DNA from: CAMEON01 sp963609805 | Lineage (GTDB): Bacteria; Bacillota; Clostridia; Oscillospirales; CAG-272 | Length of the DNA stretch: 16,822 nt | Direction: 5' to 3' | Assembly: GCA_963609805.1 (NCBI GenBank) | Contig: CAVDLN010000033.1 | Coordinates: 1 to 16,822 of the forward strand | Part shown: positions 7,279 to 13,946 of the stretch, in pieces | Layout of the letters: every line of letters starts with the position of its first letter | Numbering within the stretch: position 1 is the stretch's first letter | Notes under the pieces: model-generated | What the model saw: only the letters and a program-made list of their open reading frames with translations | What the model was told of the DNA's origin: nothing | Databases searched by the model: none | Position numbers and translations under genes: made by a program

Positions 7279-7938
7279 TCAGTTGGCCACCCGCACCATG
7301 GCGAAGCGGATCACCTTGTCGCCCTTTTTGTACCCTTTTTGATAGACATCGACAATTTCGCCTTCCCCTCGCGTGCTGTCCTCAATGTGCATGACGGCAT
7401 TGTGAAGGTTCGGATCGAATTTCTCCGTTTCCACCTCCGTGACGTCCAGCTTGCGCAGGGCCTCTGCGGCGGTTTTAAGCGTCATCCGGACGCCTTTTGC
7501 AACCGGGTCATCCTGCCTGTCCGGCGGGATATCCGCCACGGCGCGCTCCAGCGTGTCCACGATAGGCAGCAGCTCCTTGACCGCGTCCGCGCAGGCATCT
7601 GTGTAAATGCTTTCCTTTTCCTTTGCGGTGCGGCGCCGATAGTTGTCGTACTCCGCCAGCATCCTCAGGTATTTATCCCGCTCGGCCGCCAGCTCGCTTT
7701 TGGCCTGCTCCAGCTTTTTGCCGGCTTCCGCCAGCTCCGCTTCGGCACGCTTCAGACGCCTTCGCTCGGACCCCCGCAGCTTGCCGTCGCTGTCCTCCGT
7801 GACGTCCGTATCGGTGTCTCCGTCGGTCGTTCCCGCTGCCTCGGCATCCGCCGCGGCGGCGGAATCGGCTTCGGCGGCAGCCTGTTCGGGTTGTTCCTGT
7901 ACCTTGTCCGTACAGGAAGTATTCATCTCATCTGCCAT
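7279..7938 (-). CDS. grpE: Nucleotide exchange factor GrpE
   Basis: Dimeric exchange factor that releases ADP from DnaK. Of 219 residues, about 1-55 form a low-complexity Ala/Asp/Glu/Thr-rich tail (QEQPEQAAAEADSAAAADAE), about 58-110 a long charged helix typical of the dimerisation coil (RRRLKRAEAELAEAGKKLEQ), with YLRMLAEYDNYRRRTAKEKE, and residues 174-219 carry the GrpE signature FDPNLHNAVMHIED...GEIVDVYQKGYKKGDKVIR. The ATG at 7936-7938 is preceded by a perfect AAAGGAGGT 9 nt away. It begins 20 nt after the hrcA stop, whose end overlaps this ribosome binding site region, so translation of the two may be linked. The coiled coil is known to act as a thermosensor in other GrpEs. Confidence 0.97.
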   Translation of the reverse strand: MADEMNTSCTDKVQEQPEQAAAEADSAAAADAEAAGTTDGDTDTDVTEDSDGKLRGSERRRLKRAEAELAEAGKKLEQAKSELAAERDKYLRMLAEYDNYRRRTAKEKESIYTDACADAVKELLPIVDTLERAVADIPPDRQDDPVAKGVRMTLKTAAEALRKLDVTEVETEKFDPNLHNAVMHIEDSTRGEGEIVDVYQKGYKKGDKVIRFAMVRVAN

Positions 7939-7958
7939 TCTGCTCTGACCTCCTTTGG

Positions 7959-9077
7959 CTATGTCTGCTCCCTGCCGCCGGCGGAATTACCGCCGGTATC
8001 CGGCCCGGGAAGTTTTTTTTCATCATTACCGTTCAGCAGGCTGGATATGTTATCCGATATGCCCTGCAGCGTTGCCAGCACGCGGGCGTAATCCATTCTG
8101 GCGGGTCCCAGAACGCCGACCGTTCCGAGGTTCTTCCCGTCTTTGACTATGGGAATGTATACCAGCGCTGAATTGTCCATCACGCGAACCGTGCTTTCGG
8201 ATCCTATGACCACATTGACGCCCTTCTCGTGCGGGTCGGAAACCATGTTCACGATTTCCTCCGGCTTTTCAATGACGCCAAGCACTTCCTTCATCTTGTC
8301 GGGGTTGCTGAATTCCGGGTACTGGAGCAGACGGTCAACGCCGCTGACCCGGAATCTTGCCTCGTCCAGCTCGCCCATGACCTCGTACATCGCCTTGACG
8401 GAGGGGGAAACCAGTTCCGACCAGCTGCCCATCGCTTTTTCAAGCTCCATCATGACCGGCAGGGTAATCTGACCGGCAGTCAGCCCCTGCAGGTGCTCAT
8501 TCAGCGCCGCGGCCAGCTGATCCGTCACGGTCTGTGACAGAGGATGCTGCCCGTCTGTACGGAGAGTCCGCGTTTTCACCTGCCCGCCGGATACAACCAT
8601 CACAAGAATGAAGGTCTTCCCGTCAAGGAAAACGGCGTCGAAGCGGTGCACGCTTACGGACGAGGTTCCCGGCTTCACGGCGAATCCGGTATAGTTGGTC
8701 AGACTGGACGCCACGCGGGAGGCGGTCAGCAGGATCTGATCCAGCTCTGCCATTTTGGATTGCAGCAGCTGGTTGATCTGTCCGATCTCACGCGCCGTCA
8801 TGGCGTAATGCTCAATCAGGGAATCTACATAAAAGCGGTATCCGCGCTCACTGGGAACACGGCCTGCGGATGCGTGAGGCTGCTCGAGGTATCCCAGCGC
8901 CTCCAGCTCCGCCATTTCGTTGCGGATGGTGGCAGACGAGCAGGCGATCTGCTTACTTTCCACCAGGTATTTGGAACCTACCGGTTCTCCGCCTGCGATG
9001 TGGGCCTCAATGATTGCTTTCAGAATGAGTTTCTTTCGTTCACTCAGCTCTTCCGGCGCTTTCTCTGCGTCCGACAT
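7959..9077 (-). CDS. hrcA: Heat-inducible transcription repressor HrcA
   Basis: Represses class I heat-shock genes by binding CIRCE; its folding depends on GroEL in studied Firmicutes. The 372-residue product has an N-terminal winged-helix domain (about 10-80): LSERKKLILKAIIEAHI, EPVGSKYLVE, SSATIRNEMAELEALGYLEQ and PHASAGRVPSERGYRFYVD, all diagnostic of HrcA. A GAF-like dimerisation region follows, with GVNVVIGSE and the C-terminal GVLGPARMDYARV motif. Usual length is about 340-350; the extra residues form a Gly/Pro-rich tail. The ATG at 9075-9077 is preceded by GGAGGTGA at ideal spacing; the longer open frame upstream would run into the CIRCE element and is rejected. First gene of the operon, so it represses itself. 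Confidence 0.97.
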   Translation of the reverse strand: MSDAEKAPEELSERKKLILKAIIEAHIAGGEPVGSKYLVESKQIACSSATIRNEMAELEALGYLEQPHASAGRVPSERGYRFYVDSLIEHYAMTAREIGQINQLLQSKMAELDQILLTASRVASSLTNYTGFAVKPGTSSVSVHRFDAVFLDGKTFILVMVVSGGQVKTRTLRTDGQHPLSQTVTDQLAAALNEHLQGLTAGQITLPVMMELEKAMGSWSELVSPSVKAMYEVMGELDEARFRVSGVDRLLQYPEFSNPDKMKEVLGVIEKPEEIVNMVSDPHEKGVNVVIGSESTVRVMDNSALVYIPIVKDGKNLGTVGVLGPARMDYARVLATLQGISDNISSLLNGNDEKKLPGPDTGGNSAGGREQT

Positions 9078-9120
9078 CGTCTCACCTCCGCTTCCGCTGC
9101 CGATCTCCGGCAGTTGCCTG

Positions 9121-9159
9121 CATCGGTTAGCACTCAACATCCTCAAGTGCTAACCGATG
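9121..9159 (-). promoter_or_regulatory. CIRCE operator (HrcA binding site), extended
   Basis: TTAGCACTC (9127-9135), a 9-nt spacer, and AAGTGCTAA (9145-9153) match the CIRCE consensus TTAGCACTC-N9-GAGTGCTAA at all but one base. The symmetry runs further: 14-bp arms CATCGGTTAGCACT and AGTGCTAACCGATG are perfect complements. It lies 5 nt downstream of the -10, across the predicted transcription start, so bound HrcA would block initiation. The transcript would also begin with this hairpin, 44 nt before the hrcA ATG. Confidence 0.96.
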
Positions 9160-9164
9160 CCAAT

Positions 9165-9193
9165 AATGTACCACTTTCCGAACAATTTGTCAA
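9165..9193 (-). promoter_or_regulatory. Promoter of the hrcA-grpE-dnaK-dnaJ-prmA operon
   Basis: Perfect TTGACA (9188-9193) with a 17-nt spacer to TACATT (9165-9170), a weaker -10. As at rplM and the tRNA gene, the -35 is preceded by TTGAAAAAGGGC. No second promoter was seen inside the operon. Confidence 0.88.
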
Positions 9194-9237
9194 GCCCTTT
9201 TTCAAAAAAACAGGCTCTTAAATTGTTAATATTTTGT

Positions 9238-9251
9238 GAACACGCGTGTTC
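9238..9251. repeat. 14-bp perfect palindrome, candidate operator
   Basis: GAACACGCGTGTTC is a perfect 14-bp palindrome. Next to it are two direct heptamers, TTGTTAA (9223-9229) and TTGTGAA (9234-9240), one every 11 bp. The site lies 45 bp upstream of the hrcA -35 and 300 bp upstream of the argC promoter. It resembles a dimeric regulator site, but no regulator can be named. Confidence 0.4.
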
Positions 9252-9304
9252 TGCCCGGGGCGGTCGGCAGTTGAGGGTGTGCGTGTGCTAAGAATGTTTC
9301 TGAA

Positions 9305-9455
9305 CGGCAGGCTGACGGACGGTGGCTGAACATCTGCCGTTTTGTCCGTCTGCCGCGGACTGCGGTGCTGCATTTTCTTTCATTATTATGCGGGCATTAT
9401 GCGGGTCTGACAAGGCTGCAAAACCGTCGGTTCCGGCACGGCACGGACCGGTTTT
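9305..9455. repeat. Gene-free gap with inverted repeats between hrcA and argC promoters
   Basis: From 9194 to 9545 no convincing gene is visible. CGGCAG-GCTG-ACGGAC (9305-9320) pairs with GTCCGTCTGCCG (9344-9355), with the GCTG bulged; a second CTGCCG (9334-9339) offers an alternative partner for the left arm. Further on, AAAACCG (9420-9426) pairs with CGGTTTT (9449-9455), with GGTTCC/GGACC inside. No U tract follows and no good promoter was seen pointing into the stretch. The gap may hold a small RNA or only decayed sequence. Confidence 0.4.
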
Positions 9456-9545
9456 ACCGCCGCAGGTGCTAAACTGCACAACAAAAGGCGCATATAGACG
9501 GCAAAATACAGGAAAGGTCACGATTTTTTCTTTTTTACACGGCAC

Positions 9546-9563
9546 ATATTGCATTTTTATTCC
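9546..9563 (-). promoter_or_regulatory. ARG box 1 (ArgR/AhrC-type site) over the argC -35
   Basis: Read on the minus strand, GGAATAAAAATGCAATA closely resembles the Bacillus AhrC operator half (CATGAATAAAAATGCAA-type), sharing AATAAAAATGCAA. It covers the argC -35 and the start of the spacer, a position suited to arginine-dependent repression. The regulator gene is not in the window. Confidence 0.65.
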
Positions 9564-9577
9564 GGTTGTGCTACAAT
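9549..9577 (+). promoter_or_regulatory. Promoter of the argCJBDF operon
   Basis: TTGCAT (9549-9554), a 17-nt spacer and TACAAT (9572-9577). Both hexamers deviate a little from consensus, as expected for a regulated promoter, and it lacks the GAAAAAGGG tract of the housekeeping promoters. Predicted transcription start is near 9584, about 42 nt before the argC ATG. No leader peptide or riboswitch fits in that distance. Confidence 0.8.
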
Positions 9578-9578
9578 A

Positions 9579-9607
9579 TATTCATTATTTTTGAATAAAA
9601 TGCAGAA
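9579..9607 (+). promoter_or_regulatory. ARG box 2 and inverted repeat at the argC transcription start
   Basis: TTGAATAAAATGCAGAA (9591-9607) resembles an ARG box (TGAAT-A/T-run-TGCA). It is joined to TATTCA (9579-9584), which with TGAATA (9592-9597) makes a 6-bp inverted repeat. With box 1 it brackets the -10, similar to the paired operators known at B. subtilis argC. Confidence 0.6.
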
Positions 9608-9625
9608 TGCAGGGAGAAATATGCA

Positions 9626-10570
9626 ATGAAGCATGTATTCATAGACGGCAGCTCAGGCACGACCGGACTGCGTCTGGCGGAACGTCTGGCCGGGAGACCC
9701 GATATATCGCTCATCAAGCTGCCAGAGGAGGAGCGCAAGGATCCCGTCCGGCGCGCGGAGGCCATGGCGGCGGCGGACGCGGTGTTCCTGTGCCTGCCCG
9801 ATGCGGCGGCGCGGGAGGCGGCTGCCATGCTGGGGGACAGCAATGTGCTTGTACTGGATACCTCCACGGCACACCGTACGGCGCCCGGCTGGGTATACGG
9901 ATTCCCGGAGCTGTCGCCGGAACAGGAAGCGGCGGTACGTACGGCGAAGCGCATTGCGGTGCCCGGATGCCATGCCAGCGGGTTTATCGCACTGGTGGCG
10001 CCGCTGGTACGGGCGGGGATTCTGCCGCCGACGGCAAGGCTCTGCTGCCACTCCCTGACCGGTTACAGCGGCGGCGGGAAAAAAATGATAGCGGCTTACC
10101 GCGACACGGATCGTTCGCCGCTTTTGGATGCGCCGCGGCAGTACGGTCTGCTGCAGAACCACAAGCATCTGCCCGAGATGCAGCGCATGACGGGACTGAC
10201 TTCCATGCCCGCGTTCTGTCCCATTGTGGGGGATTTTTATTCAGGCATGGAGGTGACGGTTCCCCTGTTTGCGGATCAGCTGGCACCCGGTACGACGGTC
10301 GAGTGTATCCGCGAGGTATACCGCGCGACCTATGACGGCTATCCGAAGGATTCCCTTGTTTCCTGCCGGGATCTGTCCGAGGAGGGATTCCTGTCTGCCG
10401 CCGCACTGTCCGGCAGGGACGATATGGCGGTGTGGGCCTACGGGGAAGGAGACAGGATTCTCCTTTGCGCCGTCTACGACAATCTGGGCAAGGGAGCGTC
10501 CGGAGCGGCGTTGGAGTGCTTTAACCTGGCCATGGGCGAGGATCGCCTGAACGGGCTTGAATTGAATTGA
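9626..10570 (+). CDS. argC: N-acetyl-gamma-glutamyl-phosphate reductase (class 2)
   Basis: Third step of arginine synthesis: NADPH-dependent reduction of N-acetylglutamyl phosphate to the semialdehyde. The 314-residue product has the nucleotide-binding loop GSSGTTG (8-14), the nucleophile Cys115 in PGCHASGF, the LTGYSGGGKKMI motif (144-155) and the active-site region NHKHLPEMQR (178-187). PGCHASG and the short length mark the class 2 form (about 310 residues), rather than the PGCYPT-type longer class 1 enzyme of Bacillus. AGGGAG lies 9-10 nt before the ATG. First gene of the operon; argJ starts 39 nt downstream. Confidence 0.95.
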   Translation: MKHVFIDGSSGTTGLRLAERLAGRPDISLIKLPEEERKDPVRRAEAMAAADAVFLCLPDAAAREAAAMLGDSNVLVLDTSTAHRTAPGWVYGFPELSPEQEAAVRTAKRIAVPGCHASGFIALVAPLVRAGILPPTARLCCHSLTGYSGGGKKMIAAYRDTDRSPLLDAPRQYGLLQNHKHLPEMQRMTGLTSMPAFCPIVGDFYSGMEVTVPLFADQLAPGTTVECIREVYRATYDGYPKDSLVSCRDLSEEGFLSAAALSGRDDMAVWAYGEGDRILLCAVYDNLGKGASGAALECFNLAMGEDRLNGLELN

Positions 10571-10609
10571 CGCAACAGAGATGCGATATACGGTACGAAA
10601 GGACAACAG

Positions 10610-11836
10610 ATGATGGAAAACAGCATTCAGACTATTTCCGGCGGCGTTTGCGCCCCGGCAGGCTTTACGGCGTCCGGTATACACTGCGGTATCAGGAAAA
10701 ATCGGAGCAAGCGGGATATTGCCCTGATATACAGCGCCGTTCCCGCGCATGCTGCGGCGGTTTACACAACCAATCTGGTTAAGGGCGCACCGCTGACCGT
10801 GACGAAAAAGCATATAGAGGACGGTATCGCGCAGGCCGTTATCTGCAACAGCGGAAACGCCAATACATGCAATGCCAACGGTATTGAGATTGCGGAGCAG
10901 ACCTGCGCACTGCTCGGCAGCGCACTGGGCATTCCGGCGGAGAATGTGGTCGTGGCATCGACCGGCGTTATCGGTCAGCCGCTTGACATTACACCCATTC
11001 AAAACGGCATCCCCGCTCTGGTTGCGGGGCTGGGCAATTGCTCGGACGCGGCGGCCGAGGGCATCATGACAACAGACACGAAGAAAAAGGAAATTGCGGT
11101 AAGTTTCACCGCGGGCGGAAAGACCTGCCGGCTGGGCGGCATTGCCAAGGGATCCGGCATGATTCACCCGAATATGGCTACCATGCTGGTGTTCATGACC
11201 ACCGACTGCGCCATCAGCGCCGACATGCTGCATAAGGCACTGTCAACGGACGTGGCGGACACATTCAATATGGTAAGCGTGGACGGGGATACATCGACAA
11301 ACGATATGGTAAGCATTCTTGCCAACGGACTGGCCGGAAACCCGGAGATTACGGAGGACGGCGAGGATTTTGCCGCCTTCTGCCGCGCGCTGAATACCGT
11401 GACCGTATGGCTCTGCCGCCGCATTGCTGGCGACGGGGAGGGAGCAACACGTCTGCTGCAGTGCAGCGTCAGCGGTGCGTCCGACCATGCAACGGCACGG
11501 ATTATCGCCAAGAGCGTGATTTGCTCCTCTTTGGTAAAGGCAGCCATGTTCGGCGCGGATGCCAACTGGGGGCGTGTGCTGTGCGCCATCGGGTACAGCG
11601 GAACCGCTGTGGATGTAAACAAGGTTGGTGTTGATTTTTCGTCGGCCAAGGGTACCGTTGCCGTGTGCCGCAACGGTGCGGGGGTGGAATTCTCCGAGGA
11701 GCAGGCCAAGATTATTCTGTCCGAGCCGGAGGTCGATATTCTGGTCAACCTGAATGCCGGAACGGACAGCGCGGTCGCGTGGGGCTGCGACCTGACCTAT
11801 GACTACGTAAAGATAAACGGCGACTACCGCACCTGA
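10610..11836 (+). CDS. argJ: Bifunctional ornithine acetyltransferase / N-acetylglutamate synthase
   Basis: Moves the acetyl group from N-acetylornithine to glutamate, closing the acetyl cycle; bifunctional members also use acetyl-CoA. It is made as a precursor that cuts itself into two chains at a conserved Ala-Thr. Here KGSGMIHPNMATMLVF places the cut before the nucleophile Thr191. The beta-chain motifs SVDGDTSTND, GDGEGATRLL and FGADANWGRVL are present, as is CNSGNANTCN in the alpha chain and the STGVIG oxyanion motif (117-122). 408 residues is normal. AAAGGA precedes two adjacent ATGs (10610, 10613); either could be used. Whether it has the synthase activity cannot be read from sequence, but no argA is present here. 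Confidence 0.96.
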   Translation: MMENSIQTISGGVCAPAGFTASGIHCGIRKNRSKRDIALIYSAVPAHAAAVYTTNLVKGAPLTVTKKHIEDGIAQAVICNSGNANTCNANGIEIAEQTCALLGSALGIPAENVVVASTGVIGQPLDITPIQNGIPALVAGLGNCSDAAAEGIMTTDTKKKEIAVSFTAGGKTCRLGGIAKGSGMIHPNMATMLVFMTTDCAISADMLHKALSTDVADTFNMVSVDGDTSTNDMVSILANGLAGNPEITEDGEDFAAFCRALNTVTVWLCRRIAGDGEGATRLLQCSVSGASDHATARIIAKSVICSSLVKAAMFGADANWGRVLCAIGYSGTAVDVNKVGVDFSSAKGTVAVCRNGAGVEFSEEQAKIILSEPEVDILVNLNAGTDSAVAWGCDLTYDYVKINGDYRT

Positions 11837-11851
11837 CGGAGGAATAAAGCA

Positions 11852-12730
11852 ATGGATGAGCAGATAAACGAAACGGCGTCGCTTGACAACGCACTGCGTG
11901 CCGGGGTGCTGGTGCAGGCACTTCCGTACATACAGGAATACAACGGCAAGGTTGTGGTGGTTAAATACGGCGGGAATGCCATGATCAACGAGGAGCTGAA
12001 GGATTCGGTCATGCGTGACCTGATTCTTCTGTCACTTATCGGCGTGCGCGTGGTGCTGGTGCACGGCGGCGGGCCGGAAATCACCGAGCAGCTGAACAAA
12101 ATAGGCAAGGAGAGCCATTTCGTCGGCGGGCTGCGTGTCACCGACCGCGAAACCGCCGAGGTAGCGCAGATGGTGCTGGCAGGCAAGGTAAACAAGTCGC
12201 TGGTGAACCTGATCGGGGTCAAGGGCGGACGCGCCATCGGACTTTGCGGACTTGACGGCGGCATGATCAAGGCGCAGATGCGGGATCCGGCGCTGGGATA
12301 TGTGGGCGATATCACGGGGGTGGACGTCCGGCCGATTCTGGATGTGCTGGACCGTGGGTATATCCCCGTCGTGGCAACGCTCGGCTGCGATGCGGCAGGC
12401 AATGTGTACAATATCAATGCCGATACCGCCGCCGCGCGCATTGCGGGTGAGCTGCACGCGGAGAGCCTTATATCCATGACCGATATTGCGGGCATTCTGC
12501 GCGACAGAAACGACCCCTCCACGCTGATTCCGGTAATCAGGACGGAGGAGGCACCGGAACTTATCCGGAACGGCGTGATCGGCGGCGGCATGATACCCAA
12601 GGCGGAGTGCTGCATCAACGCCATTGCGTGGGGCGTGCGACGCGTGTTCATTATCGACGGGCGCATTCCGCATGCCATACTGATTGAGATGCTCACGGAC
12701 GAGGGCATAGGCACCATGTTTACAAAGTAA
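11852..12730 (+). CDS. argB: Acetylglutamate kinase
   Basis: Phosphorylates N-acetylglutamate with ATP, the usual control point of the cyclic pathway. The 292-residue protein has the phosphate-binding KYGGNAM (38-44) and HGGGPEI (71-77) loops, GLRVTDRETAEV (93-104), NINADTAAARIA (187-198), MTDIAGILRD (209-218) and the C-terminal GGGMIPKAECC. An extra N-terminal helix (LDNALRAGVLVQALPYIQEY, 11-30) resembles that of hexameric, arginine-inhibited kinases, so feedback inhibition by arginine is likely (inference). GGAGGA lies 9-10 nt before the ATG; the gap to argJ is 15 nt. Confidence 0.96.
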   Translation: MDEQINETASLDNALRAGVLVQALPYIQEYNGKVVVVKYGGNAMINEELKDSVMRDLILLSLIGVRVVLVHGGGPEITEQLNKIGKESHFVGGLRVTDRETAEVAQMVLAGKVNKSLVNLIGVKGGRAIGLCGLDGGMIKAQMRDPALGYVGDITGVDVRPILDVLDRGYIPVVATLGCDAAGNVYNINADTAAARIAGELHAESLISMTDIAGILRDRNDPSTLIPVIRTEEAPELIRNGVIGGGMIPKAECCINAIAWGVRRVFIIDGRIPHAILIEMLTDEGIGTMFTK

Positions 12731-12751
12731 TCGCGAAAAGGAGAGATAACG

Positions 12752-13942
12752 ATGGATACGGATATTCAGGCAATTGACAGAACCTATGTGGCGAATACCT
12801 ACAGCCGTTTCCCGCTGACCGTTGTGCGGGGAAAGGGCTCTACTGTCTGGGATGAGGCGGGGCGCGCCTACATTGATCTGTCCACCGGAATTGCCGTCAA
12901 CACCTTCGGCGTGGCGGATGACGCATGGCTGGCGGCCGTGACCGCGCAGCTGTCAACTCTGCCGCACATGTCCAATCTGTATTATACCGCTCCCTGCGCG
13001 ACGCTTGCCAAGATGCTGTGCGAGAGAACGGGCATGAGCCGTGTGTTTTTCTCCAATTCGGGCGCCGAGGCAAACGAGTGTGCCATCAAGGTGGCGCGCC
13101 GGTATGCGGAGGAGCGGCGGGGAAAGAACGCGTACACCATCGTGACGCTGGTCAACAGCTTCCACGGCAGAACGATTACGACACTGGCGGCAACCGGACA
13201 GGATGTCTTCCACAAGGATTTCACTCCCCTGACGGAGGGCTTTGTCCATGTCCGTGCCGGGGATCTTGCCGGGCTGGAGCAGGCATTGACCGAATACGAC
13301 TGCGCTGCGCTGATGATGGAGCCGGTGCAGGGCGAGGGCGGCGTTGTGCCGTTGGACGCCGAGTTTGTCCGCGGCGCGGCAGAGCTGTGCGAGAAGCACG
13401 GAACGCTGCTGATTTTCGATGAGGTGCAGACCGGAAACGGACGCAGCGGCAGCCTGTACGCCTACATGCAGTACGGCGTAAAGCCGGACATCGTGACTAC
13501 CGCCAAGGGTCTGGCGGGCGGACTGCCGCTGGGAGCCACCCTGCTGGGGGAGCGGGTGCGCGATGTGCTGACACCGGGCAGTCACGGTTCCACCTTCGGC
13601 GGAAACCCCGCCGCCTGCGCAGGGGCTATCAGCATACTGTCGCGGCTGGACGAGAACATGCTCGCGGGTGTGCGCGAACGCTCCGCATATATCCGCTCCC
13701 GGCTGAACGGCGCGCCCGGCGTGCTGGAGGTCAGCGGAATGGGGCTGATGCTCGGCATTCGGACGCAGCGCAGCGCCGGCGACATTATACTTGACTGCAT
13801 GGCGCGCGGGGTGCTTGTTATCCGCGCCAAGGAGCGCATACGGCTTCTGCCTGCCCTGAATATTCCGATGGATCAGCTGGCAGCCGCCATGGATGTGCTG
13901 TGCGAGGTATGCGCCGTCGGAGCAGAGAAAAAAGGAGAATGA
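12752..13942 (+). CDS. argD: Acetylornithine aminotransferase
   Basis: Pyridoxal-phosphate enzyme converting N-acetylglutamate semialdehyde and glutamate into N-acetylornithine and 2-oxoglutarate. The 396-residue class III aminotransferase shows DLSTGIAVNTFG (42-53), FFSNSGAEANECAIKVAR (99-116), SFHGRT (136-141), EPVQGEGGV (190-198), IFDEVQTGNGRSG (221-233) with cofactor-binding Asp223, the Schiff-base Lys252 in TTAKGLAGGLPLGA, and HGSTFGGNPAAC. AAGGAG lies about 9 nt before the ATG. Only 4 nt separate its stop from the argF start, and the argF ribosome binding site is inside argD, so translation is probably coupled. Confidence 0.96.
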   Translation: MDTDIQAIDRTYVANTYSRFPLTVVRGKGSTVWDEAGRAYIDLSTGIAVNTFGVADDAWLAAVTAQLSTLPHMSNLYYTAPCATLAKMLCERTGMSRVFFSNSGAEANECAIKVARRYAEERRGKNAYTIVTLVNSFHGRTITTLAATGQDVFHKDFTPLTEGFVHVRAGDLAGLEQALTEYDCAALMMEPVQGEGGVVPLDAEFVRGAAELCEKHGTLLIFDEVQTGNGRSGSLYAYMQYGVKPDIVTTAKGLAGGLPLGATLLGERVRDVLTPGSHGSTFGGNPAACAGAISILSRLDENMLAGVRERSAYIRSRLNGAPGVLEVSGMGLMLGIRTQRSAGDIILDCMARGVLVIRAKERIRLLPALNIPMDQLAAAMDVLCEVCAVGAEKKGE

Positions 13943-13946
13943 TGCA

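Noticed and set aside
9078..9146. N-terminally extended HrcA start
   Set aside because: It would place the start codon inside the CIRCE palindrome and lacks a ribosome binding site; the start at 9075-9077 follows GGAGGTGA.
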